NCBI GenBank assembly: GCA_022843825.1 | Contig: JALHMX010000019.1 | Coordinates: forward strand, 1 to 36,921 | From: Pseudobdellovibrionaceae bacterium | GTDB lineage: Bacteria > Bdellovibrionota > Bdellovibrionia > Bdellovibrionales > Bdellovibrionaceae | Length of the DNA stretch: 36,921 nucleotides | Direction: 5' to 3' | Made by a program: the position numbers and the translations under genes | Shown: positions 7,689-17,392 of the stretch, one piece after another | Layout of the letters: each line of letters opens with the position of its first letter | Position numbering within the stretch: the first letter of the stretch is position 1 | The notes under the pieces: generated by a model | What the model was told of the DNA's origin: nothing | The model's database searches: none | What the model saw: only the letters and a program-made list of their open reading frames with translations

Positions 7689-10600
7689 CAATTTGCCCCG
7701 TTTTAGAATTTTCTAAAGCCTTTACAAACGCTTCCGCAGCATCGCTTTCAGTTAAACAGGGAATGCTATAATCAGTACAGGCGCGACGAATTGCAAAACT
7801 GGCCTCGATGGCATGCTTGCCCGCAGTGGTATTAATAACAAACTGAACATGTCCTGATCTTAAGTGGTCTACACAATGAGGACGTCCTTCGTGAACCTTA
7901 TTTAAACTGAGACAATCTAAGCCCTGCTGTTTTAAATAATCCGCCGTTCCCTTCGTTGCTGAAAAGGTATATCCCATTGTCTTCAATTGTTTTAAATAAG
8001 GCAGTAATGGCTCTTTATCTTTGTCTCGCAAAGAAAGGAAGGCCTCTCCCGCTTGTGGCAAAGATATATGAGTTGAAACGAAGGCTTTAACCAAAGCTTC
8101 TGAATATGTTTCAGCGCGGCCCATCGTTTCTCCTGTGGATTTCATTTCAGGCCCCAGAATAGAATCGCTCTCAGAAAATTTCTTAAATGGAAAAACTACA
8201 CCTTTAACACAAACATTTTTAATCGAACGCCATTGATATTTTTCTAACTCCGCTGCATCTGGAGTTAAACCCATCTGCGCCATAATACCGATATCAACTA
8301 GCGGAATTCCCGTTGCTTTTGCTAAAAAAGGAACCGATCGTGAACTTCGCGGGTTGGCTTCAAGAACATAAACCTCATCATTTTTAATAGCTAACTGTAA
8401 ATTGAGATGACCTTCTATTTGCATTCGATCCGCCAAAGCTCCACACATTTTTTCGATATGAGCCAAAGCTTCTTCTTTTAACCGTTGAGGCGGCACGACA
8501 CCCATACTGTCTCCGGAATGAACACCAGCGGCTTCGATATGTTCTATAATTCCACCATGCAAAATCCAACCTTTGCCACGCACTAAATCGACGTCAACTT
8601 CTAGAGCCCCGGAAAGAAACTGATCCATCAAACATGGATTCTTATTACTAATAAATTCTTTATGACGCTCAAAATAAGATTCTAGCTCCTGACGATTTTC
8701 AATCACTTCCATCCGACGCCCGCCCAAAACATAGCTTGGACGACATATCATTGGGTAACCCACTTTGCCTTCATTCATTAAGGCTTCTGTTAAATTTGCC
8801 ACCATACTTGAAACAGGAATCAATAAGTTAAGTTCGCGACAAATTTCTGCAAACTTTTTTCGATCTTCTGCCAAATCAATTGAGTTCAGCGAAGATCCTA
8901 GTAATTTATATCCATTATCAACTAAATTTTTAGCTAAATTAATTGGAGTTTGTCCCCCAAGCTGAGCAATAAATCCCACCGGCTTGATGACACTAAAAGT
9001 CTCTTGAATAGATTCGGCTGTTAAGGGTTCAAAAAAGAGACTGTCAGAAGTATCATAGTCCGTTGAAACAGTTTCGGGATTGGAATTCAACATCGCCACA
9101 CTATAACCCAGTTTCTGTAACGCTTTAACTCCTCGCACACAAGAGTAATCGAATTCAATACCTTGACCGATACGATTTGGACCGCTTCCAATCACGGCCA
9201 CAACTTTTTTATCACTGAGGGGAAGAACCTGACCTTGCGGCTTACTCCAGTAGGTCGAATAAAAGTAAGGAGTACTCGAGGCAAACTCTGCCGCACACGT
9301 ATCAACCTGAAAAAAGGCCGGTCGAACTCCAAATTTGTTTCTTAGTGCTTTAATATTTTGGGTAGAAAAAGATTTTAAATGTGCTAATCGCGCATCGGTA
9401 AATCCAAATCGCTTAGCTTTTTGTAATAACTCAACTGTAAGTTCAGAATTTTTAAATACTGTTTCAAAATTAACGATGGCTTCAATTTGCTCTAAAAACC
9501 ATGGCGTGATTTGAGTCATTTGCTGAAGCATATCAATACCTACTCCATGTCTAAAAGCCTGAAAGACATGCCATATGCGGTCGCTATTAGGATAAGATAT
9601 TTTTTCCATATCAAATTCCACATGGGGAATGGCCTCAGCATTTTTCTCTAAAGAAGCCAGCGCCTTCATCAAAGACTCTTGAAAAGTCCGACCTATGGCC
9701 ATAACTTCTCCGACACTTTTCATCTGCGTAGTTAACAAATCTTTCGATCCACTAAATTTTTCGAAAGCAAATCGAGGAATTTTTGTCACGACGTAATCCA
9801 GCGAAGGCTCATAACAAGTTGGTGTCACTTTTGTAATATCATTTTTGATCTCATCCAGCTGATACCCTATCGCCAGTAGCGCTGCAATCTTTGCGATCGG
9901 AAAACCGGTTGCCTTACTGGCTAACGCCGAAGATCGAGATACGCGTGGATTCATTTCAATAACCACACGCTCACTTGTTTCAGGGTGAACAGCGAACTGA
10001 ATATTTGCTCCGCCTGTTTGAATACCTACTCTGTTGACGATACGACAAGCCTCATCGCGCATCTCTTGATATTCGCGATCTGTTAGTGTTTGCTGAGGTG
10101 CTACAGTAATACTGTCACCCGTATGCACACCGCACGGATCAAAATTTTCTATCGAGCAGACGATGACGAAAGTACCTGATGAATCGCGCATCACCTCAAG
10201 TTCAAATTCCTTCCACCCTAAAATACTTTCCTCAACTAAAACTTCTTTAGTAGGGCTTTCATGTAGGGCTTGCGCTAACATTTTTTGATAATCTTCGGGA
10301 GAATACGCTACCCCGCCGCCGCCACCGCCTAAAGTGTAGTTAGGTCTTAAAATAAGCGGGTATCCCAAAGTATCTGCTACTTTTAAACCTTGCTCAAAGT
10401 TTTTGACCATTTCACTTTTGGGATACTTAGCACCTAAAGTGTCTAAAATAGCTCTGAATTTTTCACGATCTTCAGCGGCTTCAATCACTTCGGCAGTAGC
10501 ACCCAACATTTCCACATTATGTTTTTTAAGAAAACCGCTTTTATCTAACTCTAAAGCCAAATTTAATGCGGTTTGACCACCTAAAGTAGGGATAATCGCA

Positions 10601-10851
10601 TCGGGCTTTTCTTTTTCGATTATTTTTTCTAAGTAAGCCGCTTTTAGGGGCTCTACGTATGTACGCGTGGCTATTTCTGGATCCGTCATAATCGTAGCGG
10701 GATTAGAGTTAACCAATATAACTTCTAATCCTTCAGCCATTAATGCTTTGCAGGCCTGAGTGCCCGAATAATCGAACTCGCACGCTTGTCCTATTTGTAT
10801 AGGACCGCTGCCAATAATTAAAACTCTTTTTAAATGTGGTAACTTAGCCAT
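7672..10851 (-). CDS. carB: Carbamoyl-phosphate synthase, large subunit CarB
   Basis: CarB uses ammonia delivered by CarA, bicarbonate and two ATP to make carbamoyl phosphate for pyrimidine and arginine synthesis. At 1059 residues it is full length (the E. coli enzyme is about 1073). It shows two homologous ATP-grasp halves (about 1-400 and 550-935), each beginning with the synthetase motif GSGPxxIGQ. An oligomerisation region lies between them and an MGS-like allosteric domain at about 940-1059. The first-half phosphate loop reads six consecutive glycines (175-180), where most CarB proteins have GGxGGG. It follows an unknown gene rather than carA directly, 9 bases downstream, and overlaps the ABC ATPase start at its 3' end. 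Confidence 0.97.
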   Translation of the reverse strand: MAKLPHLKRVLIIGSGPIQIGQACEFDYSGTQACKALMAEGLEVILVNSNPATIMTDPEIATRTYVEPLKAAYLEKIIEKEKPDAIIPTLGGQTALNLALELDKSGFLKKHNVEMLGATAEVIEAAEDREKFRAILDTLGAKYPKSEMVKNFEQGLKVADTLGYPLILRPNYTLGGGGGGVAYSPEDYQKMLAQALHESPTKEVLVEESILGWKEFELEVMRDSSGTFVIVCSIENFDPCGVHTGDSITVAPQQTLTDREYQEMRDEACRIVNRVGIQTGGANIQFAVHPETSERVVIEMNPRVSRSSALASKATGFPIAKIAALLAIGYQLDEIKNDITKVTPTCYEPSLDYVVTKIPRFAFEKFSGSKDLLTTQMKSVGEVMAIGRTFQESLMKALASLEKNAEAIPHVEFDMEKISYPNSDRIWHVFQAFRHGVGIDMLQQMTQITPWFLEQIEAIVNFETVFKNSELTVELLQKAKRFGFTDARLAHLKSFSTQNIKALRNKFGVRPAFFQVDTCAAEFASSTPYFYSTYWSKPQGQVLPLSDKKVVAVIGSGPNRIGQGIEFDYSCVRGVKALQKLGYSVAMLNSNPETVSTDYDTSDSLFFEPLTAESIQETFSVIKPVGFIAQLGGQTPINLAKNLVDNGYKLLGSSLNSIDLAEDRKKFAEICRELNLLIPVSSMVANLTEALMNEGKVGYPMICRPSYVLGGRRMEVIENRQELESYFERHKEFISNKNPCLMDQFLSGALEVDVDLVRGKGWILHGGIIEHIEAAGVHSGDSMGVVPPQRLKEEALAHIEKMCGALADRMQIEGHLNLQLAIKNDEVYVLEANPRSSRSVPFLAKATGIPLVDIGIMAQMGLTPDAAELEKYQWRSIKNVCVKGVVFPFKKFSESDSILGPEMKSTGETMGRAETYSEALVKAFVSTHISLPQAGEAFLSLRDKDKEPLLPYLKQLKTMGYTFSATKGTADYLKQQGLDCLSLNKVHEGRPHCVDHLRSGHVQFVINTTAGKHAIEASFAIRRACTDYSIPCLTESDAAEAFVKALENSKTGQIDVGHL

Positions 10852-10860
10852 TTCATTCCT

Positions 10861-11517
10861 TCACAGTCTTAATTTATTTTCATTAGTATAAATCATTTCT
10901 GGCTTAATGTGAGAGTACTGTTCTAATTTGTATCTCATTTTATTTAAGCGAATTAAAAAATCTTTAAAATTCAAATCTGGGTTTTTACGATAAAGCTTAA
11001 GCTCTTCTGTAATATACTTAAGAGCCGACTGGGGATGAAAACAAAATCCTTTTAAAAAATAATTCTTTCCACCCACTCCGATCACGCGGGCTTCGAAGGT
11101 TTCCTTATCCTCAAAACTGAAGATTAAGCCTTCCGAATGAACATCCATTTTTTTTCCTGCAAACAAATCCCTGATCGTCAGAACACCATTTTTATTTTTC
11201 AGAACTTCATACAAAGAATGTTCGTGTCTATTTAAAACATCAATAGTTTCTATATCTTCAGCTGATAAACGCAAATCTCGCTGTGAGGCCGCAACGGCAA
11301 GCGGTGTTTTCATATGACTTGATAGCTTGCGAGTCAAAAAATACCAATCAAAAAACTGAGTCATTCGCAGTGCATAGTTGGCTCTGTTTTCATCCAATAT
11401 ACCCGTGTTGCTAAAAAAATCCTTTTTGGCAGTCAACATTTCATCTTGATAAATACCTGCGGTGAAATATCCAACTAGTTTTCTGTAAGACTCTTCAAAC
11501 TGACTTAATGTTAACAT
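10861..11517 (-). CDS. Conserved-looking protein of unknown function between carA and carB
   Basis: I do not recognise this 218-residue product. It has no signal peptide, membrane helix, cysteine cluster or nucleotide-binding motif. It looks like a soluble, mostly helical cytoplasmic protein with many aromatic and charged residues. A central segment reads like a small beta domain (about 125-155: DVHSEGLIFSF...EARVIGVGGKNYFLKGF) and the C-terminal part is helical and basic. Its ATG overlaps the last 7 bases of carA, and its stop is 9 bases before carB, so it is almost certainly translated as part of the pyrimidine operon. A role linked to carbamoyl phosphate synthesis is only suggested by position. 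Confidence 0.75.
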   Translation of the reverse strand: MLTLSQFEESYRKLVGYFTAGIYQDEMLTAKKDFFSNTGILDENRANYALRMTQFFDWYFLTRKLSSHMKTPLAVAASQRDLRLSAEDIETIDVLNRHEHSLYEVLKNKNGVLTIRDLFAGKKMDVHSEGLIFSFEDKETFEARVIGVGGKNYFLKGFCFHPQSALKYITEELKLYRKNPDLNFKDFLIRLNKMRYKLEQYSHIKPEMIYTNENKLRL

Positions 11518-12644
11518 GTCTGCTCTTTAAGTAATGATGGGTTTGCGTTCACTTTTTTTTTATTCATAACAGTTACAAAATAATTGAACAGCTCAACGGC
11601 CTCATGCGGCCCCGGATGACTTTCAGGGTGATACTGTATACCCAAGCAGTTATATTTTTCCGAATAAACTCCAGCGACAGTCTGATCATTTAAGTTTACA
11701 TGAGTAACTTGTATGTGCTCAGGTAAGGTTTTTTCATCAATAGCATAACCATGATTTTGGCTAGACATATAAATACGATTTAATAGCATATCTTTGATCG
11801 GGTGATTCACTCCGCGGTGACCAAATTTTAATTTGTAAGTTTTTGCTCCTAAAGCTCGTCCTAAAATCTGATGACCCATGCAAATTCCAAAAATGGGCTT
11901 TTTACCCAAAAAATGTTTAACAGTTTCTACAGCGTCTTGGACTTCTGCTGGGTCTCCAGGCCCATTTGTTAACATAATAGCATCTGGATTCCATCGTTCA
12001 ATTTCACTGACAGTAGCGCGCGATGGATAAATATTTATTTCAGAACATCTCGATTTTAATTCGCGCAAAATATTTTCTTTAGTACCAAAATCCATAACTG
12101 CGACGCGTGGTCCCTGCGAATTAGAGCCTTTTATGTTTTCAATCTCTTTGCGGGAGACTAACCATGCCCAGTCGGAATCAATTTTTTGAGTTTCTGTAAT
12201 CAAAACTTTAGCTTTAGCTAAAGCCTCTTTTTCACTTGCCGCACAAACAACGGCGCCCCAAGGAGTGCCTTGACTCCGCAAAGAAATAGTAAGCAATCTG
12301 GTATCAACTTCAGTTAAAATAGGCACCTTGTGATCAACCAATCTTTGCATCCAAGAAGAATTTCTTTTGGTGTTTTGTAACTGTAAACAAATAAATCCAT
12401 GGATCCACAACCGTGAGGATTCCCAGTCGTTTTGAGTCGATCCGTAATTTCCCTGCATGGGCGCTGTCATCACCACAATTTGATGGAAATAAGATGGATC
12501 CGTTGCTACTTCTTCGTAACCAGAGTGAGCTGTATTAAAAACAACTTCACCAGCTTTTTCAGGAAATGCCGAAGCCATTTGCTGATCGACAGCAGCTCCT
12601 TTATAAATTTCACCGTTCTCTAAGGCTAAATAATAGTTCATCAT
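11511..12644 (-). CDS. carA: Carbamoyl-phosphate synthase, small (glutaminase) subunit CarA
   Basis: CarA hydrolyses glutamine and channels ammonia to CarB. The 377-residue product has the CarA-specific N-terminal domain (about 1-150) and a class I glutamine amidotransferase domain (about 178-365). The catalytic nucleophile C255 lies in GICMGHQ, and H339 and E341 lie in GIQYHPES. Length and motifs are normal. The gene starts with tandem ATG codons that overlap the pyrB stop (ATGATGA). The second ATG (12639-12641) is better spaced from the GGGGA ribosome site. The order pyrB-carA-x-carB makes it part of a pyrimidine unit. Confidence 0.97.
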   Translation of the reverse strand: MMNYYLALENGEIYKGAAVDQQMASAFPEKAGEVVFNTAHSGYEEVATDPSYFHQIVVMTAPMQGNYGSTQNDWESSRLWIHGFICLQLQNTKRNSSWMQRLVDHKVPILTEVDTRLLTISLRSQGTPWGAVVCAASEKEALAKAKVLITETQKIDSDWAWLVSRKEIENIKGSNSQGPRVAVMDFGTKENILRELKSRCSEINIYPSRATVSEIERWNPDAIMLTNGPGDPAEVQDAVETVKHFLGKKPIFGICMGHQILGRALGAKTYKLKFGHRGVNHPIKDMLLNRIYMSSQNHGYAIDEKTLPEHIQVTHVNLNDQTVAGVYSEKYNCLGIQYHPESHPGPHEAVELFNYFVTVMNKKKVNANPSLLKEQTC

Positions 12645-13552
12645 AATTCCCCAAACATCATTTTATGTATTACAGCTTCTCGAACAAACACACCATTTTC
12701 AACCATAGTCATAACCACGCTGCGCGGGTCTTTTAACACATCACTATCAATCTCAACCCCATAATTAATTGGACCTGGATGCAAAATTAGACCACTAGGC
12801 TTTAATAGTTTTGTGCGCTCGATATTTAAACCGTACTTATCATTGTAGTTAGTAGCCAATGATAATCCTTCAGAGTGCCTTTCCTTTTGTACGCGCAAGG
12901 TCACAATCGCATCAGCCCAGTCCAAACCTTGCTCTAAACTAGAATGGCTTTGAATATCTAATGTTTTAGGCACTGAAAATTCAGCAGGCGCACAGTATCC
13001 TATGCTGTATCCTAAAATTTTTGAAAGCTCTTGGTGAGAGGTAAAAACACGCGAGTGCTTAATATCCCCAACAAATAAAATTTTCTTGCCACGAAGATCT
13101 TTCCAGGACTCAAACATTGTCGCCACATCCAACAAAGCTTGAGTGGGATGTCCCTGTATTCCCCACCCAGCATTGATGATTGGCACCTTCAATTGAGAGG
13201 ATATCGCTGCTAAATCTACACTATTTGGACAGCGGATGACAAAAAAAAGAGGCCTCATGGCCTCTAAATTAAAAATCGTGTCCTCAATGGACTCGCCCTT
13301 TGCCAAGCTGGTGCCGTCAGCCCCATCCATGATTAATGGAGAAACGCCGGCACGAACACAGGCGGTTTGAAAACTAAAACGCGTTCGGGTGCTGGCTTCG
13401 AAAAATAGTAACGCACCAGTTCCGCGCAAATTTGTATGAAATACTTTGCTGTTATTTTTTTTATTTTCTAGGGCAGTTTCGATAATTGAAAAAATTTGGG
13501 ATTCAGTAAAGTTTTTAAGGCTGATTAAAGATCGAGGCGCTGTTTTAACCAT
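12641..13552 (-). CDS. pyrB: Aspartate carbamoyltransferase catalytic subunit PyrB
   Basis: PyrB condenses carbamoyl phosphate with aspartate to give carbamoyl aspartate, the committed pyrimidine step. The 303-residue product has the carbamoyl-phosphate motif FEASTRTRFSF near 51-61, the HPTQALLD motif near 135-142, and the C-terminal HPGPIN segment. Length is typical of the catalytic chain; no pyrI or pyrC is nearby. The ribosome site GGGAGGA abuts the ATG with essentially no spacer, which is unusual, but no in-frame alternative start is visible before an upstream TAG. No PyrR-type or attenuator structure is evident in the 41-base gap before it. Confidence 0.95.
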   Translation of the reverse strand: MVKTAPRSLISLKNFTESQIFSIIETALENKKNNSKVFHTNLRGTGALLFFEASTRTRFSFQTACVRAGVSPLIMDGADGTSLAKGESIEDTIFNLEAMRPLFFVIRCPNSVDLAAISSQLKVPIINAGWGIQGHPTQALLDVATMFESWKDLRGKKILFVGDIKHSRVFTSHQELSKILGYSIGYCAPAEFSVPKTLDIQSHSSLEQGLDWADAIVTLRVQKERHSEGLSLATNYNDKYGLNIERTKLLKPSGLILHPGPINYGVEIDSDVLKDPRSVVMTMVENGVFVREAVIHKMMFGEL

Positions 13553-13593
13553 TCCTCCCAGACTAGGATTCTAAAAAAAAAATGTCAAAATGA

Positions 13594-14280
13594 TTATGGA
13601 ATTTTCTTGAAAAAGCGCTTAAGTCGAAACGTTTGCGGGTTGCAAATAAAAGGAGCGGATTCCAAGGTCGCATCACAGCTGAGCCAAATATACTGGGCTT
13701 TACCTATAAGCAGATTCTCCGGCACATAGCCCCAAAAGCGTGAATCCTGAGAGTTATAGCGGTTATCGCCCATGACAAAGTATGCTCTCTCAGGAACTAC
13801 AAAGGTTTTTTCATCTACATCAGTAATTTCAGAATCTGGATAGAAGGCTACGGTGTAAGCTTTATCTCCATTATTTTCTGTGAAAACTCCAGCCTCAAAT
13901 TGCGGCGTCAGTGAAAGCACCCGGCCATTCACTGTTACCGTCATATCCTGAATGACTATTCGATCTCCAGGAAGGCCAATGAGTCGCTTAATGTAGAACA
14001 CCTCTCTATTTTCAGGATATCGAAAAACAACCGCATCTCCGCGTTGAGGCTGACGAAATTTTATGATCCAGCCATCACCTATTGGTGAACGCAAGCCATA
14101 GGTGTTTTTGTTCACTAAAATATGATCGTGAATCATTAAGTTGGGTAACATGCTTTCTGATGGAATCACAAAGGGTTCAAAGAAAAAACTGCGTATCGCC
14201 AAAAAAAGAAAAAAAGGAAGGAAGAACACCAAAAGTGTTTGGGGCCATCGTCCTTGTTTTCCTTTTTTTTTGATCAACAT
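13594..14280 (-). CDS. lepB: Signal peptidase I (second of a tandem pair)
   Basis: This membrane-bound serine protease removes Sec/Tat signal peptides. It has 228 residues, with one N-terminal transmembrane helix (about 14-32). The catalytic serine is S43 in PSESMLP and the catalytic lysine K98 in FYIKRLIGLPGD. The late signature MGDNRYNSQDSRFWGYVP is present. It is shorter than its upstream neighbour by about 60 residues, mainly at the N-terminus and in the middle insert. The gene begins one base after the stop of the first lepB copy. Both catalytic residues are intact, so it should be active. Confidence 0.94.
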   Translation of the reverse strand: MLIKKKGKQGRWPQTLLVFFLPFFLFLAIRSFFFEPFVIPSESMLPNLMIHDHILVNKNTYGLRSPIGDGWIIKFRQPQRGDAVVFRYPENREVFYIKRLIGLPGDRIVIQDMTVTVNGRVLSLTPQFEAGVFTENNGDKAYTVAFYPDSEITDVDEKTFVVPERAYFVMGDNRYNSQDSRFWGYVPENLLIGKAQYIWLSCDATLESAPFICNPQTFRLKRFFKKIP

Positions 14281-14281
14281 A

Positions 14282-15154
14282 TTATTGATTAACTGAGTGA
14301 CCGAATCGCGAAAGTCTTAAGGTTAATGGGTTACATATTATCGGCAAAAAGGGCAGCATATTTTCGCAACTGAGCCATACGAAACTAGCTCGACCCAAAA
14401 TATTTTTCTGCGGCACAAATCCCCAAAACCGAGAATCATGCGAGCTGTATCGATTGTCACCCATAACAAATAATTTATCCGGGGGAACTGTCCACTCACC
14501 GTCTCCAGCAAAACCGATGACATCCGTTTTGGGCATCAAAAGGCTGTACTCAATCGACTCATTTTCAGTTCGCTTAAGCCTTTCAAAAAAATGAACGTAA
14601 TTCGATTTAGAGTCATCGAAAGTTCCATCGTGACTATTAAAATCCTCGTCTCTCAACCAATCAAAGGCCACACTAGAGTTGGGTACGATTTTTTCTTGCA
14701 ACTGATCGTTAACATACAACGCTCCGTTATCAAATCGAACCTTATCTCCGGGAATTCCTACTACACGCTTAATAAAAAAAGTGCTCATGTCCACGGGATA
14801 CTTAAAGACTATAATGTCCCCACGCTGCGGTTCTGAAAACTTTACAATCCATTTTTCACTAAACGGCGCGCGCACTCCATAAACCATTTTATTCACAAAA
14901 ATATGATCATTGATCAATAGAGTAGGAAGCATCGACCCTGACGGAATAACGTAAGCCTCAAGAAACAACCAACGAATAGTCAGTGCTGCTAATATTGCCA
15001 GCAACATCGATCCCCAGCCCTCAGTCCAAAATAAGCGGTTGCTTGGATTAAGTCCGTTATACTTCTTATATCCTGGTTCTTTTTTTCCAAAGAAAGCTTT
15101 AAAAAAACCTACTTTTTTTCCTGTATTATTGCTGGCGCTTTGAATCTCACTCAT
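14282..15154 (-). CDS. lepB: Signal peptidase I (first of a tandem pair)
   Basis: This is a second complete signal peptidase I of 290 residues. An N-terminal cytoplasmic extension of about 45 residues is rich in lysine and glycine, followed by one transmembrane helix (about 48-68). The catalytic serine is S74 in PSGSMLPTL and the lysine K129 in FIKRVVGIPGD. The signature MGDNRYSSHDSRFWGFVP is present. A good ribosome site (AAGGATGG) precedes the ATG. It resembles the downstream copy closely in the five signature boxes, and the pair looks like an old tandem duplication with divergence outside them. Confidence 0.95.
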   Translation of the reverse strand: MSEIQSASNNTGKKVGFFKAFFGKKEPGYKKYNGLNPSNRLFWTEGWGSMLLAILAALTIRWLFLEAYVIPSGSMLPTLLINDHIFVNKMVYGVRAPFSEKWIVKFSEPQRGDIIVFKYPVDMSTFFIKRVVGIPGDKVRFDNGALYVNDQLQEKIVPNSSVAFDWLRDEDFNSHDGTFDDSKSNYVHFFERLKRTENESIEYSLLMPKTDVIGFAGDGEWTVPPDKLFVMGDNRYSSHDSRFWGFVPQKNILGRASFVWLSCENMLPFLPIICNPLTLRLSRFGHSVNQ

Positions 15155-15392
15155 TATCCATCCTTGCAGCTGTTATTTTGCCCCTATTTTTCCTTAAAAT
15201 ACAATGACTTAGTTACGCACGCCACATCATGTGAAACAAAAAAAGGAAAGGCTCCCGAGTTATGATTTTTTAAAAAAAGAAGGCCCCAACAACATTCCAT
15301 CGCTCATATACCCTCTGGGTTAAAGTCCCAACCTTGGTCTTGATTTCAAGTCAAAACAGTGAACGTACCGCAGTAGTTTTCTTTTTTAGGCA
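15155..15392. other. Intergenic region upstream of the lepB pair
   Basis: These 238 bases between the small membrane ORF and lepB hold no recognisable gene. On the minus strand I see a perfect short palindrome CTTGAAATCAAG near 15341-15352 and a CACATCATGTG palindrome near 15223. A GGGGCC run followed by seven T residues (about 15275-15290) has no convincing stem before it, so I do not call it a terminator. A 15-codon frame starts at 15307 but has nothing else to support it. A promoter for lepB is likely somewhere here, but I cannot pinpoint one. Confidence 0.4.
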
Positions 15393-15503
15393 CTAAATGC
15401 TTTGAATTATTGCAATGACTATAAAAATCATCACAATCAGCTTCAAAGACTCTTCAGAAATCTTTAAAAAGCGTCGATAACGTAAATACGTGGGTTTACG
15501 CAT
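15393..15503 (-). CDS. Small single-span membrane protein (36 residues)
   Basis: A 36-codon frame on the minus strand encodes a basic N-terminal half (MRKPTYLRYRRFLK) followed by one hydrophobic helix at about 20-34, ending IIQSI. An ideal Shine-Dalgarno, AAGGAGGT (15509-15516), lies 5 bases before the ATG. It is much better than any signal for the longer frame starting at 15581. The ribosome site sits in the loop of a small hairpin (15504-15522). The gene lies about 86 bases downstream of lepA and 238 bases before lepB. I do not recognise the protein; small basic single-span proteins include regulators of membrane complexes and type I toxins, but neither can be claimed. Confidence 0.6.
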   Translation of the reverse strand: MRKPTYLRYRRFLKISEESLKLIVMIFIVIAIIQSI

Positions 15504-15522
15504 ATCGGACCTCCTTCCGGAT
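15504..15522 (-). promoter_or_regulatory. Hairpin displaying the ribosome-binding site of the small membrane ORF
   Basis: In the minus-strand RNA, AUCCGGA (15522-15516) can pair with UCCGAU (15509-15504), giving six pairs with one bulged C. The loop is AGGAGG. The start codon follows immediately. This places the core Shine-Dalgarno in an exposed loop, and could modulate translation initiation. It is a short, computationally unverified structure. Confidence 0.35.
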
Positions 15523-15589
15523 GTTCGAAGATATATTCGCATAAAAGCTGTGGGGCCAATAAGCCTTACAGCTTTTTGCATTTTTAGAG

Positions 15590-17392
15590 CTAATCTTCGA
15601 CTTTAAGGATGGCCAGGAAGGCCTCTTGCGGTACGTCCACAGATCCGATCTGCTTCATACGCTTCTTGCCCTCTTTTTGTTTTTCTAAAAGTTTTCTTTT
15701 ACGAGAGATATCACCGCCGTAACACTTGGCTGTAACGTCTTTTTTGATGGCTCCGATGGTTTCACGAGCTATGACTTTTGATCCAATCGCCGCTTGAATA
15801 GCAACCTGATATTGCTGACGCGGAATAAGTTCTTTCATTTTTTCAACTAATGAACGTCCGCGAGCTTGAGCTTTCGAGTTGTGAACTATAATGGAAAGCG
15901 CATCCACTGGTTCGCCATTTAATAAGATATCCATTTTAACTAAGACCGCCTCTTGAAACTCAAGAAACTCATATTCAAGCGAGGCATAACCCTTAGTGAT
16001 CGACTTTAAACGGTCATAAAAATCCATCACCATTTCATTCATAGGAAGTTTGTATTCAATAATGACTTTTTTCTCGGTGATGTATTCCATTCTTACTTGA
16101 ATACCCCGCTTGTCTTCACAAAGTTTTAACAAGGCGCCAATGTATTCTGTCGGCGTATGTAGAGTTACTTTAACATAGGGCTCTTCCATTTTAGCTATTT
16201 GTGTTTCCTCTGGCATGCCCGAAGGATTTTCTAACATTAAAACGGTACCATCAGTTTTGGTAATTCGATATACCACCGTGGGAGCTGTGGTGATCAGATT
16301 CAAATTGAACTCTCGTTCAAGGCGCTCTTGAACGATCTCCATATGAAGAAGGCCTAAGAAGCCGCAGCGATAGCCAAAGCCAAGAGCCAATGATTTTTCA
16401 ACTTCAAATGTGAGTGATGAATCGTTTAAGCATAATTTATCTAAAGCATTTTTTAAATTTTGATACTCACTGGCCACCACTGGAAAAATTCCGGCAAAAA
16501 CCATGGGTTTAACTCGTTGAAATCCTGGAAGTTGTTCTTTTGACGGGTGCTTCGCACTGGTTAAAGTATCGCCGACCTTCACGTCGCGAATATCTTTAAT
16601 TCCACAAATTATAAATCCCACTTCTCCGGCCTGCAGAATATCCACAAAAACGGGAAATGGAGTGTACTTTCCCATACGTAGAACTTCGTAATCTTTATCG
16701 GTGGCCATGAATTTAACGCGATCGCCTTTTTTAATCTCACCATCCACGAGTCGAATCAGAACGACAACCCCTTGATAAGCATCAAACCAAGAATCGAAAA
16801 TTAATCCACGTGGAGTCAACGAACGATCGGCCTTGGGCGGCGGTATTTTTTCAATAACCGCTTCTAGGATCTCTTTAATCCCCAGCTTTTCTTTTGCTGA
16901 GGCATGAATTATGTCTGTGCAATCCAGGCCTACGGTATCTTCGATTTGCTTTTTAACTCCTTCAGGGTCAGCTGTGGGAAGATCAACTTTGTTGAGTACA
17001 GGAATAATTTCTAAATTGTTTTCAAGCGCCAAGTAAACGTTAGCCAGCGTTTGAGCTTCAACGCCTTGAGCTGCATCAACGACCAAAATTGCGCCTTCAC
17101 AAGCGGCTAATGAGCGCGATACCTCATAGGAAAAATCCACGTGCCCTGGGGTATCGATCAGATTGATTTGATACTCTTGCCCGTCTTTTTCAGATTTATA
17201 TTTAAGACTTACCGTCTGCGCCTTAATGGTGATTCCGCGTTCTCGCTCGAGATCCATGTTATCCAGAAACTGCTCTTTAGACTCGCGATCAGAAAGCGAT
17301 CCCGTGTACGACAAAAGCGCATCGGCCAGGGTAGATTTACCATGATCAATGTGAGCTATTATCGAAAAGTTTCTGATGTATTTGGGATCCAT
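15590..17392 (-). CDS. lepA: Elongation factor 4 (LepA)
   Basis: LepA is a ribosome-associated translational GTPase linked to initiation and back-translocation. At 600 residues it is the normal length. GTPase motifs are G1 AHIDHGKS near 13, G3 DTPGH near 81 and G4 NKVD near 135. EF-G-like domains II, III and V follow, and then the LepA-specific C-terminal domain with its basic region (residues about 480-600, including [18 protein letters not shown]). Its ATG overlaps the metK stop by one base (TAATG), showing translational coupling. Downstream are the small membrane ORF and the lepB pair, which recalls the common lepA-lepB linkage. Confidence 0.98.
   Translation of the reverse strand: MDPKYIRNFSIIAHIDHGKSTLADALLSYTGSLSDRESKEQFLDNMDLERERGITIKAQTVSLKYKSEKDGQEYQINLIDTPGHVDFSYEVSRSLAACEGAILVVDAAQGVEAQTLANVYLALENNLEIIPVLNKVDLPTADPEGVKKQIEDTVGLDCTDIIHASAKEKLGIKEILEAVIEKIPPPKADRSLTPRGLIFDSWFDAYQGVVVLIRLVDGEIKKGDRVKFMATDKDYEVLRMGKYTPFPVFVDILQAGEVGFIICGIKDIRDVKVGDTLTSAKHPSKEQLPGFQRVKPMVFAGIFPVVASEYQNLKNALDKLCLNDSSLTFEVEKSLALGFGYRCGFLGLLHMEIVQERLEREFNLNLITTAPTVVYRITKTDGTVLMLENPSGMPEETQIAKMEEPYVKVTLHTPTEYIGALLKLCEDKRGIQVRMEYITEKKVIIEYKLPMNEMVMDFYDRLKSITKGYASLEYEFLEFQEAVLVKMDILLNGEPVDALSIIVHNSKAQARGRSLVEKMKELIPRQQYQVAIQAAIGSKVIARETIGAIKKDVTAKCYGGDISRKRKLLEKQKEGKKRMKQIGSVDVPQEAFLAILKVED

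Noticed and set aside
10308-10330. CGCCGCCGCCACCGCC stretch inside carB as a repeat
   Set aside because: It simply encodes the glycine-rich ATP-grasp loop of CarB.
13568-13588. TTGACA and TAGAAT upstream of pyrB as a promoter
   Set aside because: Both hexamers are good but only 9 bases apart. At 17 bases the -10 is poor (TAGTCT), and the other spacing has no -35. A pyrB promoter may exist here, but I cannot place it.
15260-15308. 15-codon frame and GGGGCC-T7 run as a leader peptide with attenuator before lepB
   Set aside because: The stem needed before the T run is missing, and the frame has no regulatory codon pattern. It looks like coincidence in AT-rich DNA.
15504-15581. Longer 62-residue version of the small membrane ORF
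   Set aside because: The extra 26 residues have no ribosome site at 15581, while an ideal one sits before the internal ATG at 15503.
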